Positions 1-8,129 of a stretch of 64,000 nucleotides of DNA are shown in pieces. Location of the stretch: the NCBI GenBank assembly GCA_050302275.1, contig JBNLAT010000004.1:1-64000 (forward strand), given 5' to 3'. Each line of letters starts with the position of its first letter. Within the stretch, counting starts at the first letter, position 1. Source of the stretch: JAPHTQ01 sp050302275. Lineage in GTDB: Bacteria > Pseudomonadota > Gammaproteobacteria > Thiohalomonadales > Thiohalomonadaceae. A program made the position numbers and the translations under genes. The notes under the pieces are model-generated. The model saw nothing but the letters and a program-made list of their open reading frames with translations, made no database searches and was not told the origin of the DNA.

Positions 1-307
1 GTGGCAGGGGCTCAAGCCGAATCAGGCCTATACCGATGGCGAGCAGGGCCACTGTTGCAACAAAACGCTCGAACGCACAGCGATAGAGATAACGCATGTT
101 ACGTTCCGGGCTGAGACCCGCGATGCGGTCGGCGCGTGCTAGCTGCCTGACCTGCTGCAGGTGGTTCAACACAATAATGAGCGTGCCGTAGAAGACCGAC
201 AGGGCGGCAAACCAACCCTGCAGGACGTAGAAAAGCCCGGCCAGGGCGCCAGAGGGAAGAAGGTACCAAACAACGATTCTTCTTAGCTGTGCCCGGGCAT
301 CGCTCAT
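1..307 (-). CDS. atpI: ATP synthase subunit I (AtpI), partial
   Basis: The minus-strand frame starts with ATG at 307 (MSDARAQLRRIVVWYLLPSG) and runs off the left edge without a stop, so only about 102 residues are visible. Two hydrophobic stretches (about residues 13-33 and 36-50) and a third near the edge fit the small membrane protein AtpI, which heads the F1Fo ATP synthase operon and helps assemble the c-ring. The position directly after parA-parB is the classical gammaproteobacterial order before atpB. Identification rests on topology and synteny, because AtpI is poorly conserved. Confidence 0.8.
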   Translation of the reverse strand, partial: MSDARAQLRRIVVWYLLPSGALAGLFYVLQGWFAALSVFYGTLIIVLNHLQQVRQLARADRIAGLSPERNMRYLYRCAFERFVATVALLAIGIGLIRLEPLP

Positions 308-407
308 GTGTTTACCTGGATTGTCCCCGCACCGTTCAAAAGAGGGTACGAAACGCATGTTTCAGCAACGTAACGCGGGGCCAAAACGAAGCTCTCAGCG
401 GCGCGAA

Positions 408-436
408 AGTATATCCAGCCTAGCCGCTAGGGTCAA
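408..436 (-). promoter_or_regulatory. sigma70-type promoter for the atp operon
   Basis: On the minus strand a -35 box TTGACC (431-436) is separated by exactly 17 bases from a -10 box TATACT (408-413). It points toward atpI, about 100 bases upstream of its start codon. Both hexamers are close to consensus. It lies in the roughly 200-base gap between parB and atpI, suggesting that the atp operon is transcribed independently of parAB. Confidence 0.6.
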
Positions 437-508
437 TGATGGCACAATAAAAAAGGTTTATATTAGCTCGAACAGATATTTACGAGCGTTGAGGTAGGTT
501 TTTTACAG

Positions 509-1396
509 TTACTTTATATGGTCGAGGATGCCGTCCAATTCATCCAGGCTGTTATAGGCGATCACCAGCTTACCTTTGCCCTGGTTGCCATGCTGAATCG
601 CCACCTTGGCACCCAGCTTGTCGCCGAGGTCCAACTCCAGACGACGGATATCCGGATCTTCCTGCTTGGCGGCCTTGGCCTTGCCTTTGGGTTCCCCTTG
701 CAGGGTGTGTTTAACCAGCCGCTCGGTCTCGCGCACCGACAGCCCTTTGGCCGCCACGTGTTGCGCAACCTTGACCTGCTGCTCCCCTTCCAGCGCCAGC
801 AGGGCGCGGGCATGGCCCATCTCCAATTCGCCGGTCTCCACCAGACGCTTGACCGTTTCCGCCAGACTGAGCAGGCGCAACAGGTTGGACACAGCGGCGC
901 GGGAGCGGCCTACTGCATCGGCGGTCTGCTGGTGGGTCAGACCGAATTCTTCGATCAGACGGTGCAGTGCCGTCGCCTCTTCCATCGGGTTGAGGCCTTC
1001 GCGCTGGATGTTCTCGATCAGCGCCATCGCCATGGCGGCCTGATCCGGTACGTCGCGAACGACTGCGGGGATTTCGTGCAGACCGGCCAGTTGCGAAGCG
1101 CGCCAGCGGCGTTCACCGGCGATGATCTCGTAGCGACCGCCCGCTACCGGGCGAACCACGATAGGCTGCACCACGCCCTGGGCGCGGATGGAGTTGGCCA
1201 ACTCTTCGAGGGTATCCGGGTGCATGTCGACCCGCGGCTGATAGACACCGCGCTGCAGGATGTCGACCGGCAGATTTTTCAGCAGGCCGTCGGCCGCCGC
1301 CTCTTCTACCGTGGCAGGCGCCGCATCGTATGAGCCGCCATTGCTGCCCAACAGGGCCTCAAGCCCTTTACCCAGTCCTCGTTTTTTCGCTGCCAT
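509..1396 (-). CDS. parB: Chromosome partitioning protein ParB
   Basis: A 295-residue ParB/Spo0J protein that loads on parS sites as a CTP-dependent clamp and works with ParA in origin segregation. The ParB N-terminal domain covers about residues 40-130 with the box II motif AGERRWRA near residue 95. A helix-turn-helix follows (LTHQQTADAVGRSRAAVSNL, about 150-170), then a lysine-rich linker and a C-terminal dimerisation segment. The N-terminus KKRGLGKGLEALLG is typical of the family. It lies 39 bases downstream of parA and is presumably co-transcribed with it. Length is normal. Confidence 0.96.
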   Translation of the reverse strand: MAAKKRGLGKGLEALLGSNGGSYDAAPATVEEAAADGLLKNLPVDILQRGVYQPRVDMHPDTLEELANSIRAQGVVQPIVVRPVAGGRYEIIAGERRWRASQLAGLHEIPAVVRDVPDQAAMAMALIENIQREGLNPMEEATALHRLIEEFGLTHQQTADAVGRSRAAVSNLLRLLSLAETVKRLVETGELEMGHARALLALEGEQQVKVAQHVAAKGLSVRETERLVKHTLQGEPKGKAKAAKQEDPDIRRLELDLGDKLGAKVAIQHGNQGKGKLVIAYNSLDELDGILDHIK

Positions 1397-1435
1397 CTTC
1401 TTTTGCTGTTCTTACTTCGTTTGCAGAAACGGTAC

Positions 1436-2221
1436 TTAGACCGCCTGTTTGTGGTCTTCGCCGCGGCGCAGGATCTCACCGGCCAGCGCCAGATAGGCCA
1501 TCGCCCCACGGGAGCTGCGGTCGTACTGTAGCGCCGGAATGCCGTGGCTGGGGGCCTCGGCCAGACGGACGTTACGCGGAATCACGGTACGGTATACCTT
1601 GTCACCGAAGTGCATGATCAACTGACCGGAGACATCATTGGCGAGGTTGTTGCGCGGGTCGTACATGGTACGCAGCAGACCTTCGACCTCCAGCCCCGGA
1701 TTGACCGAGGATTTGATCTCCTCGATGGTCTTGAGCAGCGCGCTCAAACCTTCGAGAGCGTAGTACTCGCACTGCATCGGGATCATCACCGAGTCGGCCG
1801 CCACCAGGGCGTTCAGGGTCAACATGTTCAACGAGGGCGGGCAGTCGACCAGAATGTAATCGTAATTATTGCGAATCGGTGTCAAGGCATCGCGCAGACG
1901 CTGGGCACGACCCTCGGTCATGTCCATCAGCTCGACCTCGGCAGCGGTCAGGTCACCGTTGCTCGGCAGTACATCAAAATTGGCGGATTCAACGTGGATA
2001 ATCGCCTGCTCAGCGGGAACCTGGCCCATCAGCACGTGATAGCTGCTGTATTCGTAGCTACCCTTGTCGACGCCGCTACCGACGGTGGCGTTACCCTGCG
2101 GATCGAAGTCGACCACCAGCACCTTTCGCTTGGTCGCGACAAAGGAGGCGCCCAGGTTGATGCAGGTGGTGGTCTTGGCCACCCCGCCCTTCTGATTCGC
2201 CACTGCGATGATCTTGCCCAT
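1436..2221 (-). CDS. parA: Chromosome partitioning ATPase ParA (Soj family)
   Basis: A 261-residue deviant Walker A ATPase. The P-loop is QKGGVAKTTT (residues 10-19), with the signature lysine of the ParA/MinD group; Walker A' VVDFDPQGN and Walker B VDCPPSL are also visible. It drives movement of ParB-parS complexes over the nucleoid. The last P-loop variable position is Ala instead of the more common Gly, which is an allowed variant. The gene sits between rsmG and parB with short spacers, consistent with one mnmG-rsmG-parA-parB transcription unit. Confidence 0.96.
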   Translation of the reverse strand: MGKIIAVANQKGGVAKTTTCINLGASFVATKRKVLVVDFDPQGNATVGSGVDKGSYEYSSYHVLMGQVPAEQAIIHVESANFDVLPSNGDLTAAEVELMDMTEGRAQRLRDALTPIRNNYDYILVDCPPSLNMLTLNALVAADSVMIPMQCEYYALEGLSALLKTIEEIKSSVNPGLEVEGLLRTMYDPRNNLANDVSGQLIMHFGDKVYRTVIPRNVRLAEAPSHGIPALQYDRSSRGAMAYLALAGEILRRGEDHKQAV

Positions 2222-2252
2222 TATGGTTTCCCCTCCAAATCCTTGCCGGTCA

Positions 2253-2882
2253 CTACTGTTGCCCGATACGTAACAGGTGTCGTTGCTCCTGTTCCAGACC
2301 CGGCACCCTGAGCGGTATCACCTCGATAAGCTGATAGCCCTGCGGCATGGCTGCCAGCTCCTGTTCAGGAACGGCGCCCTTCATTGCCAGGAATTCCCCC
2401 TTCGGGGTCAGCAGGTGGCGGGAGCCTGTCAGGATATCAGCAACCGGGGCAAAAGCGCGAGTGATAATACAGTCGAAGCCGACATCATCTTGAAACGCCT
2501 CGATCCTTTCGTGCACCACGGTCACATTTTCCAGTCCGAGCGTCGCCTTGGCCTGGATCAGGAAGCGGGTTTTCTTGCTGTTGGAGTCCAGCAGCACGAA
2601 CTGTCGCTCGGGAAAGACCAGCGCCAGCGGGATACCCGGCAGGCCGCCGCCGGTGCCGACATCGATGGTCCGCTGGCCGTGGAAATGGGGCACTACCGCC
2701 AGCGAGTCGAGCAGGTGGCGGGTGACCATCTCCGCCGGGTCGCGCACCGCGGTGAGGTTATAGGCCTTGTTCCATTTCGCCAGCAGTTCGACGTAGGCGA
2801 TCAGCTGCTCGCGTACCGCTTCGGGCAGATCCAGTTCCAGCTTCGCCAGACCGGCATCGAGCTTGTGACGTAACTCGCTCAA
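2253..2882 (-). CDS. rsmG: 16S rRNA (guanine527-N7)-methyltransferase RsmG
   Basis: A 209-residue SAM-dependent methyltransferase (formerly GidB) that methylates G527 of 16S rRNA. The SAM-binding motif DVGTGGGLPGIPLAL lies at about residues 72-86, preceded by the family signature YNLTAVRDPAEMVTRHLLDS. The start codon overlaps the end of mnmG by four bases, so translation is coupled. Length is normal for the family. Confidence 0.95.
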   Translation of the reverse strand: MSELRHKLDAGLAKLELDLPEAVREQLIAYVELLAKWNKAYNLTAVRDPAEMVTRHLLDSLAVVPHFHGQRTIDVGTGGGLPGIPLALVFPERQFVLLDSNSKKTRFLIQAKATLGLENVTVVHERIEAFQDDVGFDCIITRAFAPVADILTGSRHLLTPKGEFLAMKGAVPEQELAAMPQGYQLIEVIPLRVPGLEQEQRHLLRIGQQ

Positions 2883-4771
2883 GAGCCGAGCGCCTTGGAG
2901 TGGTTGCGTTTTTTCAGGTAGACCAGCAGCAGTGAAATGGCCGCCGGGGTCACCCCGGGAATACGTGAGGCGTGACCGAGGGTGGCAGGACGATTACGTT
3001 CCAGCTTCTCCCGCACCTCGGCGGAGAGGCCGCGCACCGCAGCGTAGTCGAAATCTTCGGGCAAGACGGTCGATTCGTGGCGCAGGCTGCGTTCGATCTC
3101 GTCGCGCTGACGCTCGATGTAACCGGCGTACTTGGCCTGGATCTCCACCTGCTCGGCCACCACCGGGTCGTTCACCGGCGTCAGTTCCGGCAGCAGTTTA
3201 AAGAGATCCTGATAACCCACATCGGGTCGGCGCAGCAGTTCGTCGAGACGGTATTCGCGACTCAACTCGCCGCCCAGTACCGCCTCTGCATCGGCGATTT
3301 TGCCGGGATGGGCGAAGGTTTCGTGCAACCGCTGCTGTTCCTGTTCAATCGCCTCGCGCTTGGTCTCGAATGCGGCCCAGCGCTGGTCGTCCACCAGCCC
3401 CAGTTCGCGGCCGATGGGGGTGAGGCGCAGATCGGCGTTGTCCTCGCGCAGCAGCAGACGGTATTCGGCGCGGGAGGTAAACATACGGTAGGGCTCGGCG
3501 GTGCCGCGGGTGATCAGGTCATCCACCAGCACACCGAGGTAGGCCTCGTCGCGACGCGGCGACCAGGGCTCTTTTTCCTGCACCCGGCGGGCGGCGTTAA
3601 GTCCGGCCAACAGCCCCTGCGCCGCCGCCTCTTCATAACCGGTAGTGCCGTTGATCTGCCCGGCAAAGTAGAGCCCTTCGATCACCTTGGTTTCCAGAGT
3701 CGGCTTGAGATCCCGCGGGTCGAAGAAGTCGTATTCGATAGCGTAGCCGGGACGGACGATGTGGGCATTCTCGAAACCACGGATTGAGCGCACCAGATCC
3801 AGTTGCACATCAAACGGTAGCGAGGTGGAGATGCCGTTAGGGTAGACCTCGTGGGTGGAGAGCCCTTCCGGCTCGACGAAGATCTGGTGGGCATTACGCT
3901 CTGAGAAACGCACCACCTTATCTTCAATAGATGGACAGTAACGTGGCCCCACCCCTTCGATTACACCGCTGTACATGGGCGAGCGATCCAGCCCGCCGCG
4001 AATGATCTCGTGGGTCTTTTCGCTGGTGTGGGTAATGAAACAGGAGATCTGCGGCGGATGCTCCTCGCGGTGACCGAGGAAGGAGAAAACCGGCGCCGGA
4101 TCGTCACCCGGTTGCTCCTGCATCACCGAATAATCGAGGCTGCGCCCATCGAGGCGCGGCGGGGTACCGGTTTTGAGTCGGGAGACCCGCAGCGGCAATT
4201 CGCGCAGGCGATGGGAGAGGGCATTGGACGGCGGGTCGCCGGCACGGCCGCCCTGGTAGTTCACCTGACCGATGTGGATCAGGCCAGCGAGGAAGGTGCC
4301 GACGGTCAGCACCACGGTGGGCGCCTTGAACTCCAGTCCCATCTGGGTGACCACGCCGGTGACCCGGTCGCCTTCGACGATCAGATCTTCCACCGCCTGC
4401 TGGTAGAGACTTAGGTTGGGCTGGTTTTCCAGCGCATAACGCACCGCCGCCTTGTAGAGCTGGCGATCCGCCTGGGCGCGGGTGGCGCGCACCGCCGGCC
4501 CCTTGGAAGCATTGAGGATACGGAACTGAATGCCGCCTTTATCGATAGCGCGGCCCATCAGCCCACCGAGGGCATCCACCTCTTTCACCAGATGACCCTT
4601 GCCGATACCGCCGATGGCCGGGTTGCAGGACATCTGCCCCAGGGTTTCGATGTTGTGGCTCAGCAACAGGGTACGCACGCCCATCCGCGCCGCGGCCATG
4701 GCCGCTTCGGTTCCGGCGTGTCCGCCGCCGACTACAATGACATCGAAAGATTCGGGATAAATCATCTGCAT
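2879..4771 (-). CDS. mnmG: tRNA uridine-5-carboxymethylaminomethyl modification enzyme MnmG
   Basis: A 630-residue FAD-dependent enzyme (GidA) that, with MnmE, installs the cmnm5 group on wobble U34 of tRNAs. The N-terminal dinucleotide-binding motif VVGGGHAGTEAA is at residues 13-24; the GidA signatures MSCNPAIGGIGKGHL and SRLKTGTPPRLDG are present, as is the C-terminal helical MnmE-binding domain. The start MQMIYPESFDVIVVGGG may be two codons upstream of the true one (M3). It heads the gid-par block. Confidence 0.97.
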   Translation of the reverse strand: MQMIYPESFDVIVVGGGHAGTEAAMAAARMGVRTLLLSHNIETLGQMSCNPAIGGIGKGHLVKEVDALGGLMGRAIDKGGIQFRILNASKGPAVRATRAQADRQLYKAAVRYALENQPNLSLYQQAVEDLIVEGDRVTGVVTQMGLEFKAPTVVLTVGTFLAGLIHIGQVNYQGGRAGDPPSNALSHRLRELPLRVSRLKTGTPPRLDGRSLDYSVMQEQPGDDPAPVFSFLGHREEHPPQISCFITHTSEKTHEIIRGGLDRSPMYSGVIEGVGPRYCPSIEDKVVRFSERNAHQIFVEPEGLSTHEVYPNGISTSLPFDVQLDLVRSIRGFENAHIVRPGYAIEYDFFDPRDLKPTLETKVIEGLYFAGQINGTTGYEEAAAQGLLAGLNAARRVQEKEPWSPRRDEAYLGVLVDDLITRGTAEPYRMFTSRAEYRLLLREDNADLRLTPIGRELGLVDDQRWAAFETKREAIEQEQQRLHETFAHPGKIADAEAVLGGELSREYRLDELLRRPDVGYQDLFKLLPELTPVNDPVVAEQVEIQAKYAGYIERQRDEIERSLRHESTVLPEDFDYAAVRGLSAEVREKLERNRPATLGHASRIPGVTPAAISLLLVYLKKRNHSKALGS

Positions 4772-4841
4772 TCACCAAAAAGGGCCGCACATTGTACGTC
4801 TGCGCACTCTTCAGGCCAATTCCTCCTGACCGATACATTTA

Positions 4842-4922
4842 AATTGGCCTCAAAATGATCTTCGCGCCCGAGTCCTGTCTTGCAAGGCCTGCGGATACGA
4901 ATTTTAATTTTGGGACCGCTTC
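4842..4922. repeat. Degenerate short copy of the GAAGC...CTCAAAAT inverted-repeat element
   Basis: The left end reads GGCCTCAAAATGATCTTCGC and the right end ATTTTGGGACCGCTTC. The reverse complement of the right end (GAAGCGGTCCCAAAAT) resembles the terminal repeats of the elements at 22767-22907 and 49649-49815. The segment after the left end (TTCGCGCCCG) also matches the copy at 49.6 kb. It is only about 81 bases, so it looks like an internally deleted, decayed member. It lies between mnmG and the PilZ gene, just upstream of the latter's promoter. Confidence 0.45.
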
Positions 4923-4930
4923 CTAGTACA

Positions 4931-4958
4931 TTGGTGTTAGTTTTACTGAGGATATACA
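4931..4958 (+). promoter_or_regulatory. Possible sigma70 promoter of the PilZ gene
   Basis: A TTGGTG box (4931-4936) lies 16 bases from TATACA (4953-4958), about 60 bases upstream of the PilZ-protein start. The -10 is good and the -35 moderate. It lies at the edge of the degenerate repeat. Confidence 0.4.
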
Positions 4959-5016
4959 CTACGGTGCTTTCAGCGACGCTGCGGCGCCGCACCCCTGGTA
5001 CAAACCACGGACAGCC

Positions 5017-5772
5017 ATGCCTGACTATCTGAACGCCGAAAAGACAGCTATCGACTCTGTCGAGGATCATGACCGCTATGTCCTGCATAGCGAGGGAGAG
5101 ATCCGTAACCAGCTGTTATCCCTGGCAAAAAAACCGGACATCATCACCGCCTACTTCGGCGGTGGTAAGCACTTTTTCCTTACTGCGGTGTTGGGCGTGT
5201 TAAAGGATCGCAATCTGGTGGTGCTGGACATCGGCCCGGACGACGAAATTACGGAAAAGGCGATCAAATCCAACCGCCTGGTCTGCACCGCTCGCAGCAT
5301 GGGCGTACCGATCAAATTTTCCGTTGAGGGGCTGCAAAGCGCCAAATATCAGAACCGTTCGGCGATCGCCGCCAACATGCCGGAAACCCTGTTCCGCAAG
5401 CAGCGACGCGAATTCTTCCGCGTACAGGTTCCGCGGATTAATGCCCCGCTCTGCACCATCCGACCAGACAAGAAGTCCGACCCGCTCACCCTGCAGATCG
5501 TCGACATCAGCGCAGGCGGGCTCTGCTTCATCGCCCATGAAGAGATCTTCAAGCCGGAGATGTTCTCGATCTATCGGGATTGTCTGATTCAGCTGCCGGA
5601 ATTCGGCGAGTTTCGTGTCGATGTCGAGGTCCGCAACAAGGGTGTTTTCTTCACCGGCAAGAATGAGGCAATTCCGCGCATCGGTGTTGCGTTCCTTAAT
5701 GTTTCCATGCAGACCAATCTTTACCTGCAGCGGTATATCTATCATCTACAGGCGCTCAGCGCCGGTCATTAA
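5017..5772 (+). CDS. YcgR-like PilZ-domain cyclic-di-GMP-binding protein
   Basis: A 251-residue protein with the two-domain layout of the flagellar brake YcgR: an N-terminal YcgR domain (about 20-110) and a C-terminal PilZ domain (about 122-235). The cyclic-di-GMP ligands are visible: the RxxxR stretch in RKQRREFFRVQVP (about 128-140) and D-x-S-x-x-G in VDISAGGLCF (about 163-172). Such proteins adjust motility or surface behaviour in response to cyclic-di-GMP. The start ATG follows a clear promoter-containing gap. No flagellar genes are in view; two HD-GYP proteins further right could affect the same second messenger. Confidence 0.85.
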   Translation: MPDYLNAEKTAIDSVEDHDRYVLHSEGEIRNQLLSLAKKPDIITAYFGGGKHFFLTAVLGVLKDRNLVVLDIGPDDEITEKAIKSNRLVCTARSMGVPIKFSVEGLQSAKYQNRSAIAANMPETLFRKQRREFFRVQVPRINAPLCTIRPDKKSDPLTLQIVDISAGGLCFIAHEEIFKPEMFSIYRDCLIQLPEFGEFRVDVEVRNKGVFFTGKNEAIPRIGVAFLNVSMQTNLYLQRYIYHLQALSAGH

Positions 5773-5942
5773 TTTCCACTCATCCGCCGACAGGCAAGAC
5801 GGATAAAATCGAGCTGTTTGTTAAATTGCGTGCAGCCGCTGCAAATCAGCAGGTGCAGTCTTAGTCCGAGCTGTTCGCGTGGTGCGAGCTTTCGATCCTG
5901 TGACTGAGACATTAAATGGGTCGCCTGTTTACAGTTCAACAT
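5769..5942 (-). CDS. Small zinc-finger anti-sigma factor
   Basis: A 57-residue minus-strand gene (MLNCKQATHLMSQSQDRKLA at the N-terminus). Its ATG overlaps the stop of the upstream ECF sigma gene (TAATG), so the two are translationally coupled. It has the zinc-binding pattern of zf-HC2 anti-sigma factors: Cys4, then His30 and the pair C34-x-x-C37 within HLLICSGC. No membrane segment follows, so it would be a soluble, minimal anti-sigma factor. The last bases overlap the stop region of the convergent PilZ gene. Identification is from the Cys/His pattern and context. Confidence 0.8.
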   Translation of the reverse strand: MLNCKQATHLMSQSQDRKLAPREQLGLRLHLLICSGCTQFNKQLDFIRLACRRMSGN

Positions 5943-6508
5943 TACGCTCCCTCCTCAAACCAGTTCTCTGTCAGACACAATCGTAATCGCGAACGCGCCC
6001 GATGCAAAATCACCCAGCAGTTGCTTTCACTGATCGACAGCTCGGTGCATATCTCTTCCGTATCCAGCCCCAGCATTTCACGCATCATGAAAACCCTTGC
6101 CGTATTTTCCGGCAGGTAGTTCAAACAGGCATCGAATATGCGCCAGAACTGTTCATCTTCCAGATCCTGTTCCGGTTTTTTCCAATTCGTCGGTTGTGTT
6201 TCCTTGCGCCAGTGACCACGTTCATCAAACAGCGGCTCAAGTTCACTATCCAGCGCTTCGTCGAAACTCTGTAGCGGGTGGCGCTGCCGCTCACGAATAA
6301 GATCGATAATTTTGTGGCGCAGGATGGAAAAAACCCAGGTCTTCAGTTTCGACCGACCGGCATAGCTCTGCTGTGCCGCCAGTGCCGCGGCAAGAGCCTC
6401 CTGCACCGCGTCTTCCGCGGCCTGCTCATCGCGCAATTGCAGCCGCGCAAAACGCAACATATCGTGGCGTAGTGCGGCAATCTCATTGGCGTCGGTAGAA
6501 TCGGACAT
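5942..6508 (-). CDS. ECF-type RNA polymerase sigma factor
   Basis: A 188-residue sigma-70 family protein starting at MSDSTDANEIAALRHDMLRF. An upstream in-frame start at 6565 exists, but the segment before residue 1 looks non-conserved. Region 2 spans about 15-85 (RDEQAAEDAVQEALAAAL, KLKTWVFSILRHKIIDLIRE) and region 4 about 125-180 (LPENTARVFMMREMLGLDTE, HRARSRLRLCL). The linker between regions is rather long and acidic (about 95-120). It is coupled to the zinc-finger anti-sigma gene, the usual arrangement for redox- or metal-responsive ECF factors. The inducing signal cannot be read from the sequence. Confidence 0.88.
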   Translation of the reverse strand: MSDSTDANEIAALRHDMLRFARLQLRDEQAAEDAVQEALAAALAAQQSYAGRSKLKTWVFSILRHKIIDLIRERQRHPLQSFDEALDSELEPLFDERGHWRKETQPTNWKKPEQDLEDEQFWRIFDACLNYLPENTARVFMMREMLGLDTEEICTELSISESNCWVILHRARSRLRLCLTENWFEEGA

Positions 6509-6604
6509 CGTTATTCCCCAACAGCAAAGTGATGCCTCTCCATTGCGTTTCAGTGCGACAGCCAAAGAGTCTGTCGCAGCAACGAGACATTCCTTACAGG
6601 TTAT

Positions 6605-6994
6605 TTAAGCTGAGAGTCTTTCCCGTAACCAGGATGCGCTGACACCACCGAGCTTTACTTCTTTGATAACCTTATCCTGAACCAGGATAAAACTGGGGGT
6701 GGCAGCGATACCAAATCCCCGAGCCAGATCGATATTTTTCGCCACATCAACCTTGATTAAGTTGGGAAACTCTTCGCGCATCTGATCGACCATGGGTGCC
6801 ATCGACTTGCACGGTCCGCAGTGCAGCGCATAGAAATAGTAAATCCGTCGGTTAGCGGCAATACCATTATCTACCGCCGAAGTATCAGGCGCGACACTGC
6901 CTTCGCTACGCTTGGCCTGTTTTATTACCCGCCACTGCCAGAACAGGATGAATCCGGTCACTGCCACGATTGCTGCGATAATCAAGGTATCCAT
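6605..6994 (-). CDS. Membrane-anchored thioredoxin-like protein
   Basis: A 129-residue protein with an N-terminal membrane anchor (about residues 3-21) and a thioredoxin fold. The active-site motif is C-G-P-C-K (ALHCGPCKSM, about 57-66) and the cis-proline is in ATPSFIL. After a single anchor of this charge pattern the domain could face either side; FWQWRVIKQAKR after the segment suggests a cytoplasmic domain by the positive-inside rule. It is probably a disulfide reductase. It is transcribed toward the sigma factor gene, about 100 bases away, and follows the HD-GYP gene. Confidence 0.82.
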   Translation of the reverse strand: MDTLIIAAIVAVTGFILFWQWRVIKQAKRSEGSVAPDTSAVDNGIAANRRIYYFYALHCGPCKSMAPMVDQMREEFPNLIKVDVAKNIDLARGFGIAATPSFILVQDKVIKEVKLGGVSASWLRERLSA

Positions 6995-7040
6995 TTACTC
7001 ACCTGAATACGCCGTAAACCAGCTTGAATGGTTGAGACAC

Positions 7041-8129
7041 TCATGTTTCATCGGAATAGCGGATCGCAATTTTATGAAACTCATCCTGACATTTAATAAA
7101 TTCTTCGACAATATCCGGATCAAAGTGATAACCCGCACCATTGATAATAGTCTCTACCGCTTCCTCATGGGGATAGGGTTTTTTATACACACGGCGACTG
7201 ATTAGCGCATCATAAACATCGGCCACCGCCATCAATCTGCCTGAGACCGGAATTTCGTCACCTTTCATCGCATAGGGATAGCCGGTCCCATCCCAACGCT
7301 CGTGGTGACTGATGGCAATCTCACGTGCCATCTGTACAAAATCGGTGGTACCTAACTCCTCCTCTGCACGTAGCAGTGCATCATGACCATAGAGGGTATG
7401 CTTTTTCATCTCCTGCCATTCGTCAGGCGTCAGCTTTCCTGGCTTGAGCAGGATTTGATCGGGCACGCCCACCTTGCCGATATCGTGCAATGGTGAGGTT
7501 TTATAGAGTAACTCGATAATTTCATCCGTAAGGTAATCTGCAAAACGCGGATGCGATTTCAGACTCTGCGCCAGAACCCTGACGTAGTTCTGGGTACGCA
7601 GGATGTGTTTACCCGTTTCCGCATCGCGGGTTTCAGCCAATGACGCCATGCAATATATGGCCACGTCCTTGGTGCGATTCAGTTCAGCGGTACGTTCCCG
7701 TACCTTTGCTTCCAACAGGTAATTCTGATCGGCAAGGGCGCGTCGTGCCTGATTAAGTGCCAGATGAGTAGCAACACGTGCCCTGACAATCGGTGGACTG
7801 ACCGGCTTGAGGATATAGTCTACCGCGCCCAGGTCAAAACCCTTTACCTCATCGGCGACTTCGCTCTTGACGGTCAGAAAGATCACCGGAATATCGCGTG
7901 TCAGCGAATTCTCCTTGAGCCGTCGGCACACTTCATAACCATCCATGTCCGGCAGCATGATATCGAGCAGTATAAGATCGGGGATCGGATCGGTTTCGGC
8001 ACGTCGCAATGCCTGTTCACCATCCATCGCCACCGCCACTTTGTAGTCGCCGTTGAGCAGTTCTACCACGACATCCACATAAAACTTCTCGTCGTCGACG
8101 ACCAGAATTTTAGCTCTATCGTTATCCAT
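7041..8129 (-). CDS. HD-GYP response regulator (RpfG-like cyclic-di-GMP phosphodiesterase)
   Basis: A 362-residue protein. The receiver domain covers residues 6-125 (LILLDIMLPDMDG with the phospho-acceptor Asp). A short coiled linker is followed by an HD-GYP domain (about 150-350) containing HDIGKVGVPDQILLKPG, HHERWDGTGYP and VADVYDALISRR. The intact HD and GYP motifs predict hydrolysis of cyclic-di-GMP. It begins eight bases inside the 3' end of the large hybrid kinase, so the kinase is the likely phosphodonor. It is one of two such kinase/HD-GYP pairs in the window. Confidence 0.93.
   Translation of the reverse strand: MDNDRAKILVVDDEKFYVDVVVELLNGDYKVAVAMDGEQALRRAETDPIPDLILLDIMLPDMDGYEVCRRLKENSLTRDIPVIFLTVKSEVADEVKGFDLGAVDYILKPVSPPIVRARVATHLALNQARRALADQNYLLEAKVRERTAELNRTKDVAIYCMASLAETRDAETGKHILRTQNYVRVLAQSLKSHPRFADYLTDEIIELLYKTSPLHDIGKVGVPDQILLKPGKLTPDEWQEMKKHTLYGHDALLRAEEELGTTDFVQMAREIAISHHERWDGTGYPYAMKGDEIPVSGRLMAVADVYDALISRRVYKKPYPHEEAVETIINGAGYHFDPDIVEEFIKCQDEFHKIAIRYSDET

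Noticed and set aside
518..1333. 271-codon plus-strand frame over parB
   Set aside because: Shadow of parB on the opposite strand; product low in conserved features.
1436..2221. Ala in place of Gly in the ParA P-loop (KGGVAKTT)
   Set aside because: Fits the KGGxxK[ST] deviant Walker A pattern and occurs in other ParA proteins; not a defect.
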